A stretch of 64,000 nucleotides of DNA from Anaerolineae bacterium (GCA_016926875.1 JAFGNU010000043.1:37954-101953), one strand, 5' to 3'. Counted from the first letter of the stretch, positions 26,001 through 36,367 are shown. Program-made: numbers and translations. The notes: generated by a model from the letters alone, not told the origin.

Positions 26001-28911
26001 TAAAGGTATACTGCGCCGTGCCGTCGCTGCCGGTGCGTACCTCGGCGGTTTCGATCTCGATTTCCTGGCGTTCCCAGTCGTACCTGCCGAACTCGCCTTC
26101 AATCGGGATGCGCTCCCAGTGGATTTCGATCACCTTTAGCTCGATCTTCTGGTCAGCCAGTGGTTCGCTGTCTGGCGTGACAGCGATCAGGTCGATGTTC
26201 ATCGGCGTTTTTTCGCGCCCAAAGTAGCGGTCGGTACGCATCCCAACATAGGCGTTGGCCGGGTGGGCCATCACCGTAGTACGCCCACTGATGTACTGGC
26301 CGCTTTCGTCCACGACCTCGGCCTCAACTGTGATCGACATGGGGCGGATCGACGGGGCGTTGGTGTTAGGCGCGTTGATGATCACCTGGCCGCTGGCGTC
26401 GGTCTGCTCGCTGCCACGGCCAACCTCTGCCCAGTCGAAATAGCCTTGTGTTTCGTCGGAAAAATTGTAGTAGCCGGGGCCGGTGTAGTTGAACCAGGCA
26501 GTCTGGCCGTAAGCAGTCCACGAGAGATCGGCGCTGCTGACCGGTCCGCCGAAGTAGTACGACGCGGCAGCAATCGCTTTGAGCGGATCGCCCTGGATGA
26601 TCGTGTCGTAGTCCGGCGCGACTTCGACTTTGTATTCAGGCACGCGGAACTCGGAGATGGTGAAGTAAACTTCGGAATAACCGCCGTTCTCCCAACTCAC
26701 CGCGATGATGCCCTGGCCAAGCTCGACATCTTCCGGCAGTTCGACTTCGCCGTTAAAAGTGCCAAACTCAGTCAGCGGGATGTCTTCATCCAGCAGCAAC
26801 TGCGATCCCCAGTTGACATTGATCGTCACGTGGACGGTATCGGCTGGCGGCAGGCTGTAGGTCACATCCTCGCGGTCGCGGATCGCACCCCGGAAGTAAA
26901 CGGTCTGGTCGGGGCGATAGATCGGGCGGTCGGTGTATACATAGCCGCTGGCTTCGGGCATGTACGGCTCACCCCAGGACCACCAGATGCCGTATACACC
27001 GTCACTCTCGGCAATGGCATAGATGATCTCGCGGTCGCCATATTGCACGTCAACCGGCGTGTAAAAGAGGCCGTCGGCATCGGTCTGCCCGCTGGCAAAC
27101 ACGCCGCCGTCATACGTGAACAGGCGAACGGTGGCGTTGGCGACGGGTTCGGCGCTCTCGATATCCGTGACCCAAACGAGCATCTCGTTGTGTGTCCGCT
27201 TAAGGGTCACGTTAGAGGTGACAACTCCCAGCGCCAGCCATTCGGGAACAGTGTAGTTCGGCAGGTCGGCTTGCAGGAAGTACAGGCCAAGCGGGAGCCG
27301 CCCGCCTTCTTCAGACGCCAACAGCACTTCATCGATGCCCTGCCCGGCTGGCCCGGCGTCAAGCTCCTGGTTCCAACTGCGTACCAGATGTGTCATTTTG
27401 ACGGCGGCGGAGACATCTTCGTAGTAGTACTGGTCCATCATCAGGCCAGTATCTGATTCATCAACGCGGTAGAGCATAAAACCAACGGTGGGCTTGTCGC
27501 TCACACTCATGGCGAGGCGCGTATCTTCGCGGTAGGCGCTGGTGATGACGAACTGGCTGCTGACGGGCAGCCAGGCCCAGGGTTCGCGCTCGCCGGTCTG
27601 GAAGCTGAAGGTATAGTCGGTTTCAATGGCGTTGCCGTAAACGTCCTCTGCACCTTTCTTAAAGGTGATGGTATAGGTGGTGTTCGGCTGGGTCGCAAAG
27701 TTCAGGTACAGTGAGCTGCTGCCCTGTACTACTGGTTCCCACTCAACGCCCGCTGGCTCAACGATCTCGGCCTTGCCCTTGAACGTGTCGGTGTTCATCG
27801 CAGATTTGAAGTAAATCGACACTCCGCCGCCGGGTTCTATGCCCCGGTCGCCGTTTTCGGGATAGGTGCCCTCGATGCCGGGATAGGGCACTGTACTGAA
27901 GGTGTAGGTAATCCCCTCTTTGAGCGTAGCTTCGCCCGAAGCGCCGCGCGCGGTCGGTGCGACGCTGATCGTATAGACGGATTCGATCTTAAGCGGCGTT
28001 TCCGTCTTAAAGGTCAGCGTGCGGTCATTGTTCGACCACTCGATCTGCCCCCGCACGCGCTCCCCGGCGTACAGCAGCATAAAAGCTTCCTCGGTGCTGG
28101 CGAGGCTCATCGGCTGGCTGAACTCCACTGATACGCTGGTTTCCAGCCGGACGTTTTCCTGTCCCTGGTAGGGTGATACGTTCAGGATTTCGGGCGCCAG
28201 GGTCTTGAACTGCCAGCTATAGGTTTCGGCCAGTACTGCCCCGGTTACGTCGGTCAGCCCTGCGGGCACGCTGATCGTGTACGTGGTGCCGCCGTTCAGT
28301 AGCTGGCGCGGCGTGAAGACGTAAATCGAGGTGTTAACCCATTCCCCCGTGCCGTCGATGTCCGGTTCGAACGTCAGCGGGCGGGGCAGGTTGCCAAGTT
28401 CTTCGGTGGATACCAGCGGCACCACCGGGCGGTTGAACGAGACGGTGATGGTGGCATCGGCGGCCACACCTTCGACATCCGGCGCGGGGATGACTGCCGA
28501 GACTTCCAGGTAGCCGACGGTTTGCACATGGAAGCTGTAGGCTTCTTCGAGTGCCAGCCCGGCTGCGGATGTGGCTTCTGTCCCGATGGTGATCTCGTAG
28601 CGGGTGGCGCGCTGCCAGCCGCCGTCCGGGATGAAGCTCAACGCGTCGTCCAGCCAGGTGAACTGGCCGGGTGCGTCGGGTTCCATCTTCCATGCCGACT
28701 CAACGCTGGCCGTATCCATCGCCTGGTCAAAGGTCACCGTCACAGGCTGGTCAACCGGTACTTCCTCGCCTGGATAGGGCCACACGTCGATCACGTGCGG
28801 CGGAAGCTGGTCCTGGCTTTGCTGGGCGAGCACACTGCCCGCCACCAGCAGCATCACAATCCCCAGCAGGACCGCGATGCTTGGTATGAAAAGGTGTTTT
28901 GGTCGTTTCAC
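23014..28911 (-). CDS. Giant bacterial alpha-2-macroglobulin with Ig-like N-terminus
   Basis: 1965 residues, exported (signal peptide about 1-29). Bacterial alpha-2-macroglobulins trap attacking proteases in the periplasm or at the surface. The N-terminal 450 residues hold about four Big_5/Ig-like repeats, each with a motif like VTVSFNRPV or VSVEFSQPM. A macroglobulin domain with YTDRPIYRPDQTVYFRG follows near residue 659, then a disordered bait-like part near 1210-1240 (Ala/Glu/Met rich), the A2M domain with DFQQTPLWAPSVV (about 1254), and the thioester motif CIEQ with Cys about 1478. The alpha-6/alpha-6 thioester domain and C-terminal receptor-like domain complete the protein. The start is a GTG. 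No pbpC gene is adjacent, unlike in many proteobacterial loci. Confidence 0.93.
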   Translation of the reverse strand: MKRPKHLFIPSIAVLLGIVMLLVAGSVLAQQSQDQLPPHVIDVWPYPGEEVPVDQPVTVTFDQAMDTASVESAWKMEPDAPGQFTWLDDALSFIPDGGWQRATRYEITIGTEATSAAGLALEEAYSFHVQTVGYLEVSAVIPAPDVEGVAADATITVSFNRPVVPLVSTEELGNLPRPLTFEPDIDGTGEWVNTSIYVFTPRQLLNGGTTYTISVPAGLTDVTGAVLAETYSWQFKTLAPEILNVSPYQGQENVRLETSVSVEFSQPMSLASTEEAFMLLYAGERVRGQIEWSNNDRTLTFKTETPLKIESVYTISVAPTARGASGEATLKEGITYTFSTVPYPGIEGTYPENGDRGIEPGGGVSIYFKSAMNTDTFKGKAEIVEPAGVEWEPVVQGSSSLYLNFATQPNTTYTITFKKGAEDVYGNAIETDYTFSFQTGEREPWAWLPVSSQFVITSAYREDTRLAMSVSDKPTVGFMLYRVDESDTGLMMDQYYYEDVSAAVKMTHLVRSWNQELDAGPAGQGIDEVLLASEEGGRLPLGLYFLQADLPNYTVPEWLALGVVTSNVTLKRTHNEMLVWVTDIESAEPVANATVRLFTYDGGVFASGQTDADGLFYTPVDVQYGDREIIYAIAESDGVYGIWWSWGEPYMPEASGYVYTDRPIYRPDQTVYFRGAIRDREDVTYSLPPADTVHVTINVNWGSQLLLDEDIPLTEFGTFNGEVELPEDVELGQGIIAVSWENGGYSEVYFTISEFRVPEYKVEVAPDYDTIIQGDPLKAIAAASYYFGGPVSSADLSWTAYGQTAWFNYTGPGYYNFSDETQGYFDWAEVGRGSEQTDASGQVIINAPNTNAPSIRPMSITVEAEVVDESGQYISGRTTVMAHPANAYVGMRTDRYFGREKTPMNIDLIAVTPDSEPLADQKIELKVIEIHWERIPIEGEFGRYDWERQEIEIETAEVRTGSDGTAQYTFTPPQAGIYRLRATTLDERERLNSSTLCLWVTGEKSVWWGRPSDSIDLIADRDSYVPGDMAEVLIPIPFSGVSYVLVTVERADIQQYEVFRVEGSTLVYKLPITDDHAPTIHISATLMKGMDEENLNPSYRVGTIALDVTPVNRLINVTITPSATRAQPGDEVSFDVKTTDAHGEPVSAEVGLTLTDLAILSLMPPNSVSLQEHFYGYQYNNVNTNIALESLLDVMTDEFLKEHMRDTGQAVPAEPGAMDAVAMGAVMLESAEEEMAAEGAPDTGLAQVTIREDFQQTPLWAPSVVTDVTGQASVSVTLPDNLTTWHLDARGLTVDTQVGDAELDVMSTLPLLTRPVAPRFMVVGDRVTLASVINNNTDAAQEVEATLQATGVTLESDVTQRVTIEAGQRARVEWLAVVEDVPYVDLTFFAIGQDGYQDATKPTLATGPDGTIPVYRYTAPDTVGTGGVLREGGARTEAISLPPRLDVDQGELTIHLDPSLAVTTVDALNYLKNYKHQCIEQTISRFLPNVMTYRALKDLGLDDPELRDNLLVVLNEALDKLAKEQNPDGGWGWFRLMESNPYITAYAALGLIEARDAGFEVDQNMLDRALNSFRADLRRLDIDTSIWRLNRQAFYLYVLARDNQVQKAELDALLDQRLEMDYWALSFLLMAYNEFDPADPAVAQLVSDLQTAAILSATGAHWEEEEMDWWNWSSDTRTTALVLNALTRVQPDNEILPNAVRWLMVAREGDHWTTTQETAWAVMALTDWMVATGELRGNYDYALTLNGNALTEGTVTPDTVREGEVLRVEVKELLRDEINRLTVIRGEGDGALYYTAHLNVRLWASEAKAISRGITVSREFYMENQPDMPINQARVGDVITVRLTINLPQDIYYFVLEDPIPAGTEPLDTSLLTTSQLVEAPTIRPAYNPHWYWGWWLFDHTEMRDEQVNLYADFLPRGTYVYTYQVRASIPGEFQTMPSHAYAFYFPEVFGRGEGMLFTVLPEED

Positions 28912-29218
28912 GGCTTCTTATCTCCCTGATTATCATTTGTTGAGGCTACGTACTGTTAGGACGTGGCAAGAACAACTTAAGTTCCCTGGTGGTTAGAATA
29001 AATCCGAGCAGTCTTGATTATAGGATTGAACGCTGTGCAGAGATACCAGGGCGGCGCTATGATGTCGGGAAGTCCCCTTTTATCCTGGCTGATTCTATGA
29101 GAAGATGAAATTGTATTGAACGTGCAGGCCCGGTTGGCTGCTCGACTCTCTCATCGCCCCTTACAATGCCTCATCGCAGCATGCCAGCCACCTGATAGCA
29201 ATAAGGAGGTTGTTTCTC
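28912..29218. other. Intergenic region between divergent exported-protein genes
   Basis: About 300 bases without a gene. The only clear element is a perfect TATAAT on the minus strand at 29022-29017, pointing toward the macroglobulin gene, but its -35 position (TATCTC) is poor. An AAGGAGG ribosome binding site at 29203-29209 belongs to the plus-strand gene. I see no hairpin terminator or riboswitch. Confidence 0.5.
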
Positions 29219-31864
29219 ATGAAGTCCTTTCGCCTGGTTACACTGGCGGCTCTACTTGGCATCTGTGCTGCGCTGGTACCGGGCGCAACGGTTATGGCGC
29301 AGGGTGATATTCAGACAGGTTTTTCGCTCTCCATAGCCGACGACTTTTCATATACAGAGTATTGGTTCGATGTCGAAACCCAACCCGGCCAGTCGGTGAC
29401 GCTCGTAGTCAACGGTGACATTAGCGAGAGCATGTTTTACGATTCCGGTTACTACTTTGCGTTCTGGCTGTCGATCCCGGTGGAAGATACCTATCTCAGC
29501 GTGCAGGACCCCGGCTCATTTACGCTGTATGGCGAGAACTGCTACGACGACGGCTGCTACACCGACTACACCATGGAACCCCACCAATACAACGATCTGT
29601 GGCTGGCCCCCATCACGTTCCTGCTGGCCGAAGACGCGCCGGACGATCACACCTCGGTGGCGTGGTTCCACTTTGTCGTCTACGACGATGACTATGAACT
29701 GCTGGCTAAAACAACCTGCGGGGTGGGGATCGGCGAGAGCAGCGCGGACCAATCTGAAGAACCGACCGAAATCCCTATCGAGGATGTCGGCACGGGCGCG
29801 GGGGAATCCGAGCAGCCAGTTGCTACGCCGATACCCCAGGAAGAGCATGAAACTACTTCTGGCCAAGAACCTGTGAGCGGAGATGAAACATCACCCGGTG
29901 GTGAGGAAGTCTCTTCTGGGGTTCCAGCGGAGGGCGAACAAGACACACAGCAAGACCTTCAGCCGGATACAGAGCCAGAATCCGGCGGCAGCCCGGTGCC
30001 GATGCGAGAAGACCCGACAGATATCCTGACGTTGGGGCCTGGAACCGATTGGCTGGATGATGTAACCACGCAAGCAGGCGATGGTGAGTGGCTGTTTGAA
30101 GGTCTGGCATTCCCTGAGCCGGACGTAGGGTTGATCCTGTTTGTCTCAGACCGGGATGGCGATGAGGAAATCTACTTGACCGACATCGTCGGGGAAAACA
30201 ACCTGCTCTACCAGTTGACCGATAATTCGGCTTCTGAACACCACCCGGTCTGGTCACCGAATCGTGCCCTGATCGCCTTCGCCTCAGACCGGGACGGCGA
30301 TTGGGAAATATACATCATGGCAGCAGATGGGAGCAACGTCTACCAGCTTACGGACAACCAGACCGAGGATTTTCGCCCGGTCTGGTCGCCAGATGGTACC
30401 CAACTCTTGTATCACGTGATCGAATACGAAGATGATCAGGTCAGGACACGGATGTACCTGGCGGACCTTGTGAACGGCGGCGATCCCCAACAGTTCAACG
30501 CAGATGTCGAAGGATCAATGGTAGGCGGCGTCTGGTCGCCGGATGGCGAGTACATCGCTTATCTGGCCGAGTCTGAAACCGATACCCGTGATCTCTTTAT
30601 GTGTCACCTGGAAACAGGCGAGATAACCCGCTTGACGTTCGGCGATGGGGCCGAGTGGGACTTTGCCTGGGCACCGGATGGGCAATCCATTGTTTTCAAC
30701 AGGGAAGGCTGGGATACGCTCTACAGCGTTGACATCCGCACTCAGACGGTGCAGGAACTGTGGCATGTGGATGAAAGCGGTAAAGAGATTCGTGAAATGG
30801 ACTGGTCGCCCAACGGCCAATACCTGGCCTATCGACTCCGGGATACCGGCGCCGAAACGTCCGACATCTGCCTGACGCGCGTGACAGCGGGGCAGTTCCT
30901 CCCAGAAGACACGCACTGTGTGACCGGCCTGGATGCCCCCCTCGCTGGGCAGGCGAACAACACAAACACCGGGCAGTTGGTCTTAACAGGTAGTACAGCC
31001 TATCAGCCGGTGCGTATCTTGAACTACCACCCGGATTTATGGTTCCCACCCCTTATGGGTTTTGTGAAGATGGGGGTTGAAACCTGGGTCGCCGCGACCG
31101 ATCCGTCTGGGCTGCCGCTGTACAGTTCCCACTCCGGTGGTGAAGTGATCGCCCAACTGATGCCGAGCGTCAATGTCAGGATCGTAGAGGGCTACGTGGG
31201 TCACCCATACGAGGGCGGCTCCTGTCACAATGAATGGTATGTTCAAACGCCGAACGGCACGTCCGGCTGGCTTCGCCTTGATTGTTTTGATACAGGCGTG
31301 ATTCCCGTCTTGCCCACCATAGCGGATTTGCCCCTGGAAATCGGGGATGTGGCCGTGGTTGTCGACCCGCCTGTGTCTCCTGACGAGCTGTATGGAGTTC
31401 CCCTCCTAAAAGGGCGATCCGGCGAGGAGATAGACCGCCTGATGGGCGGTGATATTGTCCAGTTGATAGAGGGTGAATCAGGCAGTGGATCAGACGTCTG
31501 GTATGTCTGTACCGGCAGCGGGCTGCACGGCTGGATTCGCCTGGAAACCTGGGACCTGGACGGGCGGAACCTGGAACCCAGTCTCGTGTCGCTGGCTTAT
31601 CTCGAACTGAGCGTCGGCGGTAGGGCGTACATATATGCCGAAGAATTTGGAGGATTTGGCGAGCCGGTTCCGGTCTACGTCGAACCCCGCAGCGGGGGCA
31701 CACCTGCGGCAAGGCTGTATTCAAAGGAGACTGTCCGCCTGCTGGAACGACGCGGCGTGGGCAGCAGCGTCTGGTGGCGCGTCACCACTGCCGACGGACG
31801 ACAGGGTTGGCTGGAACACCGCACCTTTAGCGCCAGGTGGGCCAGCTTGATGCCTATCCCGTGA
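29219..31864 (+). CDS. Exported TolB-like propeller protein with SH3b repeats
   Basis: 881 residues. A signal peptide (about 1-28) ends VMAQG. An N-terminal domain of unknown type (about 30-170) precedes a disordered acidic Glu/Pro/Thr linker (about 175-265). Then come PD40/TolB-like propeller blades, recognisable by repeats such as [24 protein letters not shown] and [10 protein letters not shown] (about 300-580). The C-terminal third has three SH3b-like modules, each with a Leu-Tyr start and a GWLRL/GWIRL/GWLEH end, which commonly bind cell-wall peptides. An extracellular, wall-attached binding protein is likely. The AAGGAGG site 9 bases upstream fixes the start. Confidence 0.85.
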   Translation: MKSFRLVTLAALLGICAALVPGATVMAQGDIQTGFSLSIADDFSYTEYWFDVETQPGQSVTLVVNGDISESMFYDSGYYFAFWLSIPVEDTYLSVQDPGSFTLYGENCYDDGCYTDYTMEPHQYNDLWLAPITFLLAEDAPDDHTSVAWFHFVVYDDDYELLAKTTCGVGIGESSADQSEEPTEIPIEDVGTGAGESEQPVATPIPQEEHETTSGQEPVSGDETSPGGEEVSSGVPAEGEQDTQQDLQPDTEPESGGSPVPMREDPTDILTLGPGTDWLDDVTTQAGDGEWLFEGLAFPEPDVGLILFVSDRDGDEEIYLTDIVGENNLLYQLTDNSASEHHPVWSPNRALIAFASDRDGDWEIYIMAADGSNVYQLTDNQTEDFRPVWSPDGTQLLYHVIEYEDDQVRTRMYLADLVNGGDPQQFNADVEGSMVGGVWSPDGEYIAYLAESETDTRDLFMCHLETGEITRLTFGDGAEWDFAWAPDGQSIVFNREGWDTLYSVDIRTQTVQELWHVDESGKEIREMDWSPNGQYLAYRLRDTGAETSDICLTRVTAGQFLPEDTHCVTGLDAPLAGQANNTNTGQLVLTGSTAYQPVRILNYHPDLWFPPLMGFVKMGVETWVAATDPSGLPLYSSHSGGEVIAQLMPSVNVRIVEGYVGHPYEGGSCHNEWYVQTPNGTSGWLRLDCFDTGVIPVLPTIADLPLEIGDVAVVVDPPVSPDELYGVPLLKGRSGEEIDRLMGGDIVQLIEGESGSGSDVWYVCTGSGLHGWIRLETWDLDGRNLEPSLVSLAYLELSVGGRAYIYAEEFGGFGEPVPVYVEPRSGGTPAARLYSKETVRLLERRGVGSSVWWRVTTADGRQGWLEHRTFSARWASLMPIP

Positions 31865-31894
31865 ATCATCCGGCTTCGGCCTGCTCACTTGCAC

Positions 31895-31929
31895 ACGAGG
31901 GCGCCCGCGCGGTGCCCTCGTTTTTGTTT
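31895..31929 (+). terminator. Rho-independent terminator
   Basis: ACGAGGGC (31895-31902) pairs with GCCCTCGT (31914-31921), followed by TTTTTGTTT. It ends the SH3b protein transcript. Confidence 0.87.
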
Positions 31930-31998
31930 GATGTGGACGGGCGATCACCGGCCCGATTGGTTACAATGGTGGGTAGAGTTTCCGGCAGGAGGTGCAGG

Positions 31999-33555
31999 GT
32001 GAAACGGGCAGGACAACGGATCGCAGAAGGCATTCTGTTCACCGACCAATACCAGCTCACCATGGGGCAGTTGTACTTTCGCATGGGCCTGCACGAAAAA
32101 CGGGTGCAGTTTGACCATTTCTTTCGCAGCTATCCCGATTACGGGCTGCACAAGGCAGGCTACTGTGTGAATGCCGGGCTAGAGTGGCTGCTGGACTGGA
32201 TGCAGGACGCGGCTTTTGGCGACGAGGATATTGAATACCTGCGCAGTCAGACTACCCGCACGGGCAGGCGCCTGTTTGAGGATGATTTCCTGGCATGGCT
32301 GCGTGCCAACGGCACGTTCGACAGCATCAGCATGTATGCCATCCCGGAAGGGCGCGTGGTGCATCCCAACGTGCCGCTGACTGTGGTGCACGGCCCCATT
32401 ATCATCGCCCAGATTCTCGAAACGGTGCTGCTCAACTTCCTGAACTACCAGACGCTGATCGCAACCAAGGCGGCGCGTATGCACCGAAGCGGGCGCGGGC
32501 GACTGCTGTTGGAGTTTGGACTGCGGCGCGCCCAGGGGACAGGCGCTAACGCGGGCGCACGGGCAGCGCTGATCGGCGGGGCCGATTTTTCGTCGAATGT
32601 GGGCGTTTCGCGTTTGCTGGGCTACCCGCCCAAAGGCACCCACGCGCACAGCATGGTGCAGATTTTTGTGGCAATGGGCATGAGCGAACTGGATGCGTTC
32701 CGGGCGTATGCCGAAGCCTATCCCGATGACTGCCTGCTGCTGGTCGATACGATCAATTCGCTGGAAAGCGGCATCCCCAACGCGATCACCGTCTTTGAGG
32801 AACTGAGGCGTAAAGGATACGAGCCGGTTGGTATTCGCCTGGATTCGGGCGACCTGGCCTATCTCAGTATCCAGGCCGCCCGGATGCTGGATGAAGCGGG
32901 TTTCCCCGATACGACCATCGTGTTGTCGAATAACCTGGATGAACTGGTCATCTGGCAGATCATCACCCAGATTCGGGACGAAGCGCCGCGCGGTGGCGTC
33001 GATCCCGAACGCCTGATCAACCGGCTGGCGTATGGTGTGGGCACACGGTTGATCACGTCGTGGGGTGAACCGGCGCTGGGCGGCGTATACAAGCTGGTGG
33101 CTGTGCAGGACGGCAGCCGCTGGATACCGGCGATCAAGCTGTCAGAATCGGCAGATAAAACGCCCAACCCCGGCTCCAAGCGCGCCTGGCGGTTGTATGA
33201 CAGCCGGGGCTATGCCACTGCCGATCTGCTGTCGCTGGACGGGGAAAATCCGGCGGAGATGGAACACCTTGTACTGCATCATCCATCTGATCACACCCGG
33301 TGCCGTATATTAGAACGGAACGATATTTCGGAGATCGAACCGCTGTTGGTGCCGGTTCTTGATGAAGGTAAACTCGTTTGCGACCTGCCACCGATTGAAG
33401 ATATGCGCGCCCGCCGCGAAGCCGATATGGCGCGGCTGGACCCCGGCGTCAAGCGGCTGCTGAATCCGCACATCTATCACGTGTCGCTGACCGAGTCGTT
33501 GTGGAATCTCAAACAGTCATTGATCGCGTCGGTTGCGGGGCAAATCCATACATAG
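31999..33555 (+). CDS. pncB: Nicotinate phosphoribosyltransferase
   Basis: 518 residues. It makes nicotinate mononucleotide from nicotinate and PRPP in the NAD salvage pathway. Family segments visible are [13 protein letters not shown] near the start, the His-containing region [23 protein letters not shown], and [13 protein letters not shown]. The start is a GTG at 31999, fixed by AGGAGG six bases upstream; earlier in-frame ATGs at 31837 and 31966 would lie over the preceding gene or lack a site. The kinase-like gene begins 15 bases after the stop, suggesting an operon. Confidence 0.93.
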   Translation: MKRAGQRIAEGILFTDQYQLTMGQLYFRMGLHEKRVQFDHFFRSYPDYGLHKAGYCVNAGLEWLLDWMQDAAFGDEDIEYLRSQTTRTGRRLFEDDFLAWLRANGTFDSISMYAIPEGRVVHPNVPLTVVHGPIIIAQILETVLLNFLNYQTLIATKAARMHRSGRGRLLLEFGLRRAQGTGANAGARAALIGGADFSSNVGVSRLLGYPPKGTHAHSMVQIFVAMGMSELDAFRAYAEAYPDDCLLLVDTINSLESGIPNAITVFEELRRKGYEPVGIRLDSGDLAYLSIQAARMLDEAGFPDTTIVLSNNLDELVIWQIITQIRDEAPRGGVDPERLINRLAYGVGTRLITSWGEPALGGVYKLVAVQDGSRWIPAIKLSESADKTPNPGSKRAWRLYDSRGYATADLLSLDGENPAEMEHLVLHHPSDHTRCRILERNDISEIEPLLVPVLDEGKLVCDLPPIEDMRARREADMARLDPGVKRLLNPHIYHVSLTESLWNLKQSLIASVAGQIHT

Positions 33556-33570
33556 AAAGCGGCCAGGAAC

Positions 33571-34302
33571 ATGAATGATTTTTTCCCCTTGTTGATTTTG
33601 AACGGACGGCCCGCAGCGGGCAAAAGCGAAATCCTGCATTATTTGCGCCAACTTCCCGCCGGTGTCCGGCGCGCGCGTTTTCACATCGGGGAAATGATAG
33701 AAGTTGATGATTTTCCGATGTTGTGGACATGGTTCGAAGAAGATGATATTCTGAGCTTAAAGCTCGGCAAGCCGCGCCTCCATACCACGCCGGACGGGTA
33801 TTTTCTCGATGATGCCTTGTGGCACCTGCTGATCGAGCGATTGAGCCTGGAATATGATAAACTTGTACGTGATCAGCCGGGTTTGCACAGCACCCACACG
33901 GTGTTGATTGAGTTTTCGCGCGGGAGCGAGCACGGCGGTTACCGGGAAGCGTACGATCACCTGAGCGATGCGATCTTGCAGCGGGCCGCGATTTTTTACA
34001 TCGATGTGCCCTTTAGCGAGTCGCTGCGTAAAAACAGGGCGCGCTTTAACCCGGACAAACCGGACAGCATCCTGGAGCACGGCCTGACGGACGACAAGCT
34101 GGAACGGCTGTACGAAGACGTGGATTGGGTACAGGTGTCTGCCGGTGATCCGGAAACAATCATGATCCGGGGCGTGCAGGTGCCGTATGTAGTCTTTCCA
34201 AATGAAGATGACGTGACAACCAACCCCGGCCCCGTGCTTGAACAGCGGCTTGAATCGAGGTTAGGCGTGTTATGGGCGTGTTGGGAACGCATGCATCGTT
34301 GA
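33571..34302 (+). CDS. P-loop kinase-like protein of unknown substrate
   Basis: 243 residues, soluble. The N-terminal LLILNGRPAAGKSEIL is a Walker A motif (Gly-rich loop about 12-19). Further conserved-looking parts are VLIEFSRGSEHGGY and FYIDVPFSESLRKNRARFN, the latter resembling the lid or sensor Arg region of small-molecule kinases. I do not recognise a named family. Because it follows pncB by 15 bases, a role linked to nucleotide or cofactor salvage is possible but only inferred. Confidence 0.75.
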   Translation: MNDFFPLLILNGRPAAGKSEILHYLRQLPAGVRRARFHIGEMIEVDDFPMLWTWFEEDDILSLKLGKPRLHTTPDGYFLDDALWHLLIERLSLEYDKLVRDQPGLHSTHTVLIEFSRGSEHGGYREAYDHLSDAILQRAAIFYIDVPFSESLRKNRARFNPDKPDSILEHGLTDDKLERLYEDVDWVQVSAGDPETIMIRGVQVPYVVFPNEDDVTTNPGPVLEQRLESRLGVLWACWERMHR

Positions 34303-34491
34303 ACGGATTTGTGAAGATGATCGTTAAAAATATTTTCCTGCCCGTTGATAGCCTGCTAATAGAATTAGTAGTACAATAGCTTGGGCCAACGTGGTGAGCT
34401 ATGCTACGTGGTTCCACTCGAGTACTCGTGAAGGGGTAACCTTTTCGAGGATCGCAGGGTCTTCTTTAGTTCAAAGGAGTTTACAACTATC

Positions 34492-35517
34492 ATGTTCAAG
34501 AAGGTTTTTTCCGTACTGTTGATTGTAGTGATCGCGCTGGCTATCGTACCAGCAGCCTCGGCGCAGGATGGCCTGGGCACCGAGGATAACCCGATCGAAG
34601 TCTACTTTGTGCCTTCTGGTGAGGCGGCTGTGATCGTAAGCGGTGGTGAAGTGCTGGCGAACGCACTGGAAGCAGCCACCGGTCTGAAGTTTGAAGTGTT
34701 TGTCCCCACATCCTACGCAGCCACCATCGAGGCGATGTGCGCTGCCCCGGATAAGAGCATCGGTTTTATCCCGGCGGCGGGATACGTGATTGCGCACGAC
34801 CGCTGCGGCGTCGAGGTGGCAGCGGCTGCCGAGCGCTACGGTTGGCCGGTGTACTGGGCAGAATACATTGTGCGCCGCGACAGCGACATCTACACCTTTG
34901 GCGATCTGGCGGGCAAGACATGGGGCTACGGTGACCCCGGTTCGACCTCTGGCTACATCGTGCCGTCCGTTGAACTCCAGGCTGCTGGCATCGAGGTTGG
35001 CAAAGAAGTCCAAACCGGTGGGCACAACCAGACGGTATTGGCTGTGTACAACGGCGAAGTGGACTTTGGCACCGTGTACTTCAGCGCGCCGCTGATGCCC
35101 GAAGGGCACGCCGCGTGGAGCTACGGCGACCTGCCGGAACCTTATGACCTGACCATTGACGAGTCATACGTGGACGAGGAAGGCGATCTGTATGTAGGCG
35201 ATGTCCGCGTGATGGATGCCCGCGACACGGCAGCCGAAACGGCGCCCGACATTGTTGACGAAGTACGCATTCTGCGCCTGAGTGATGCGATCCCGAATGA
35301 TACGATGAGCTTTGGCCCAGACTTCCCCGTAGAACTGCGGCAGCAGATCTTTGACGCGCTGCTTGCGCTCGCTGGAACTGAGCAGTGGGACGAGTCGGCC
35401 TTGGCTGCGGCCTACAACTGGACCGGCATTGCGCCGATGGAAGATTCGGCATTTGACCCGGTTCGCTTGCAGTTCGAAATCCTGGGTCTGACCGAAGAGG
35501 ACATTTTCGGAGGATAA
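34492..35517 (+). CDS. phnD: Phosphonate/phosphite-type ABC transporter substrate-binding protein
   Basis: 341 residues with an N-terminal signal peptide ending ASAQD. It is a PhnD-family periplasmic-binding-protein-like receptor. The pattern IEVYFVPSGEAAVIVSGGEVLANALEAATG, the AGYVIAHDRCGVE loop and the WGYGDPGSTSGYIVPSVEL segment (Ser/Thr residues that hold the phosphonate group in relatives) fit the family. Whether the ligand is a phosphonate, phosphite or phosphate cannot be decided here. The gene is first of phnD-phnC-phnE; no C-P lyase or phosphite dehydrogenase gene is in the window. AAAGGAG precedes the ATG. Confidence 0.9.
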   Translation: MFKKVFSVLLIVVIALAIVPAASAQDGLGTEDNPIEVYFVPSGEAAVIVSGGEVLANALEAATGLKFEVFVPTSYAATIEAMCAAPDKSIGFIPAAGYVIAHDRCGVEVAAAAERYGWPVYWAEYIVRRDSDIYTFGDLAGKTWGYGDPGSTSGYIVPSVELQAAGIEVGKEVQTGGHNQTVLAVYNGEVDFGTVYFSAPLMPEGHAAWSYGDLPEPYDLTIDESYVDEEGDLYVGDVRVMDARDTAAETAPDIVDEVRILRLSDAIPNDTMSFGPDFPVELRQQIFDALLALAGTEQWDESALAAAYNWTGIAPMEDSAFDPVRLQFEILGLTEEDIFGG

Positions 35518-35599
35518 GCTACACCCAGAACATAGTAAACACACGACGGGCAGAGCGAGGCGACTCCTCTGCCCGCTGCTGCACTTATTGGAGAGTTGC

Positions 35600-36358
35600 A
35601 TGCTTAAAATTGAACACCTGACCAAAGTGTATGATAACGGCGTGGTGGCGTTGCAGGATGTGAGCTTTGAAGTGCCAACCGGCCAGTTTTTGGTCATCAT
35701 TGGCTTGAGCGGATCCGGCAAATCCACCCTGCTGCGCTGCATCAACCGCCTGATCAATCCGACCGATGGGCGCATTGAGTGGAATGGCATAGACATCACC
35801 AACGCAACCGATGAAGAACTGCGCCTGATTCGCCGCCGGATCGGCATGATCTTCCAGCATTTTAATCTGGTCCGGCGCTCACCTGTGATCACAAACGTGT
35901 TGGCCGGGCGCCTGGGCTACACCAATCCCATGTGGAGCCTGGTCAACTATTTCTCACACGCGGATAGGCAGATGGCGCTGGAAAAACTGGCACGCGTTGG
36001 CATCCGCGAAAAAGCGTATAACCGGGCCGATGAACTCAGCGGCGGGCAGCAGCAGCGAGTCGGCATTGCACGGGCGTTGATGCAGGAGCCAGAATTGATG
36101 CTTGCCGACGAGCCGGTTGCCAGCCTGGACCCGGCAACCTCGCACTCGGTGATGAAGTATCTTGAATCGCTCAATCGTGACGACGGCATTACCATCCTGT
36201 GCAGTTTGCATTTTCTCAGCCTGGCACGCGCTTATGCCGACCGCATTATTGCGCTCAAGGACGGGCGAATAGAATTTGACGGGCTACCAGAAAAAATCGA
36301 TGATCAGCGCTTCCGCGATATTTATGGCGAAGATGCCGTACGTGTCGAGATTTCATAG
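35600..36358 (+). CDS. phnC: Phosphonate-type ABC transporter ATP-binding protein
   Basis: 252 residues. ATPase subunit of the PhnCDE importer. Walker A is GLSGSGKST (about 37-45), the signature motif is LSGGQQQRVGIARAL, Walker B is ELMLADEPVASLDP, and the switch His is in CSLHFLSLA. The Q-loop lies in FQHFNLVRRSPV, typical of PhnC. The start at 35600 is preceded by GGAGAG. The permease gene follows after 9 bases. Confidence 0.94.
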   Translation: MLKIEHLTKVYDNGVVALQDVSFEVPTGQFLVIIGLSGSGKSTLLRCINRLINPTDGRIEWNGIDITNATDEELRLIRRRIGMIFQHFNLVRRSPVITNVLAGRLGYTNPMWSLVNYFSHADRQMALEKLARVGIREKAYNRADELSGGQQQRVGIARALMQEPELMLADEPVASLDPATSHSVMKYLESLNRDDGITILCSLHFLSLARAYADRIIALKDGRIEFDGLPEKIDDQRFRDIYGEDAVRVEIS

Positions 36359-36367
36359 GGGGACGGC

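Noticed and set aside
26263..27456. 397-codon open frame opposite the alpha-2-macroglobulin gene
   Set aside because: Shadow of the macroglobulin coding frame; no domain or ribosome binding site.
34303..34491. Promoter and operator before phnD (TTGATA with TACAAT; repeated ACGTGGT)
   Set aside because: The hexamer spacing is 21 bases and the repeats are short, so I could not support a specific site.
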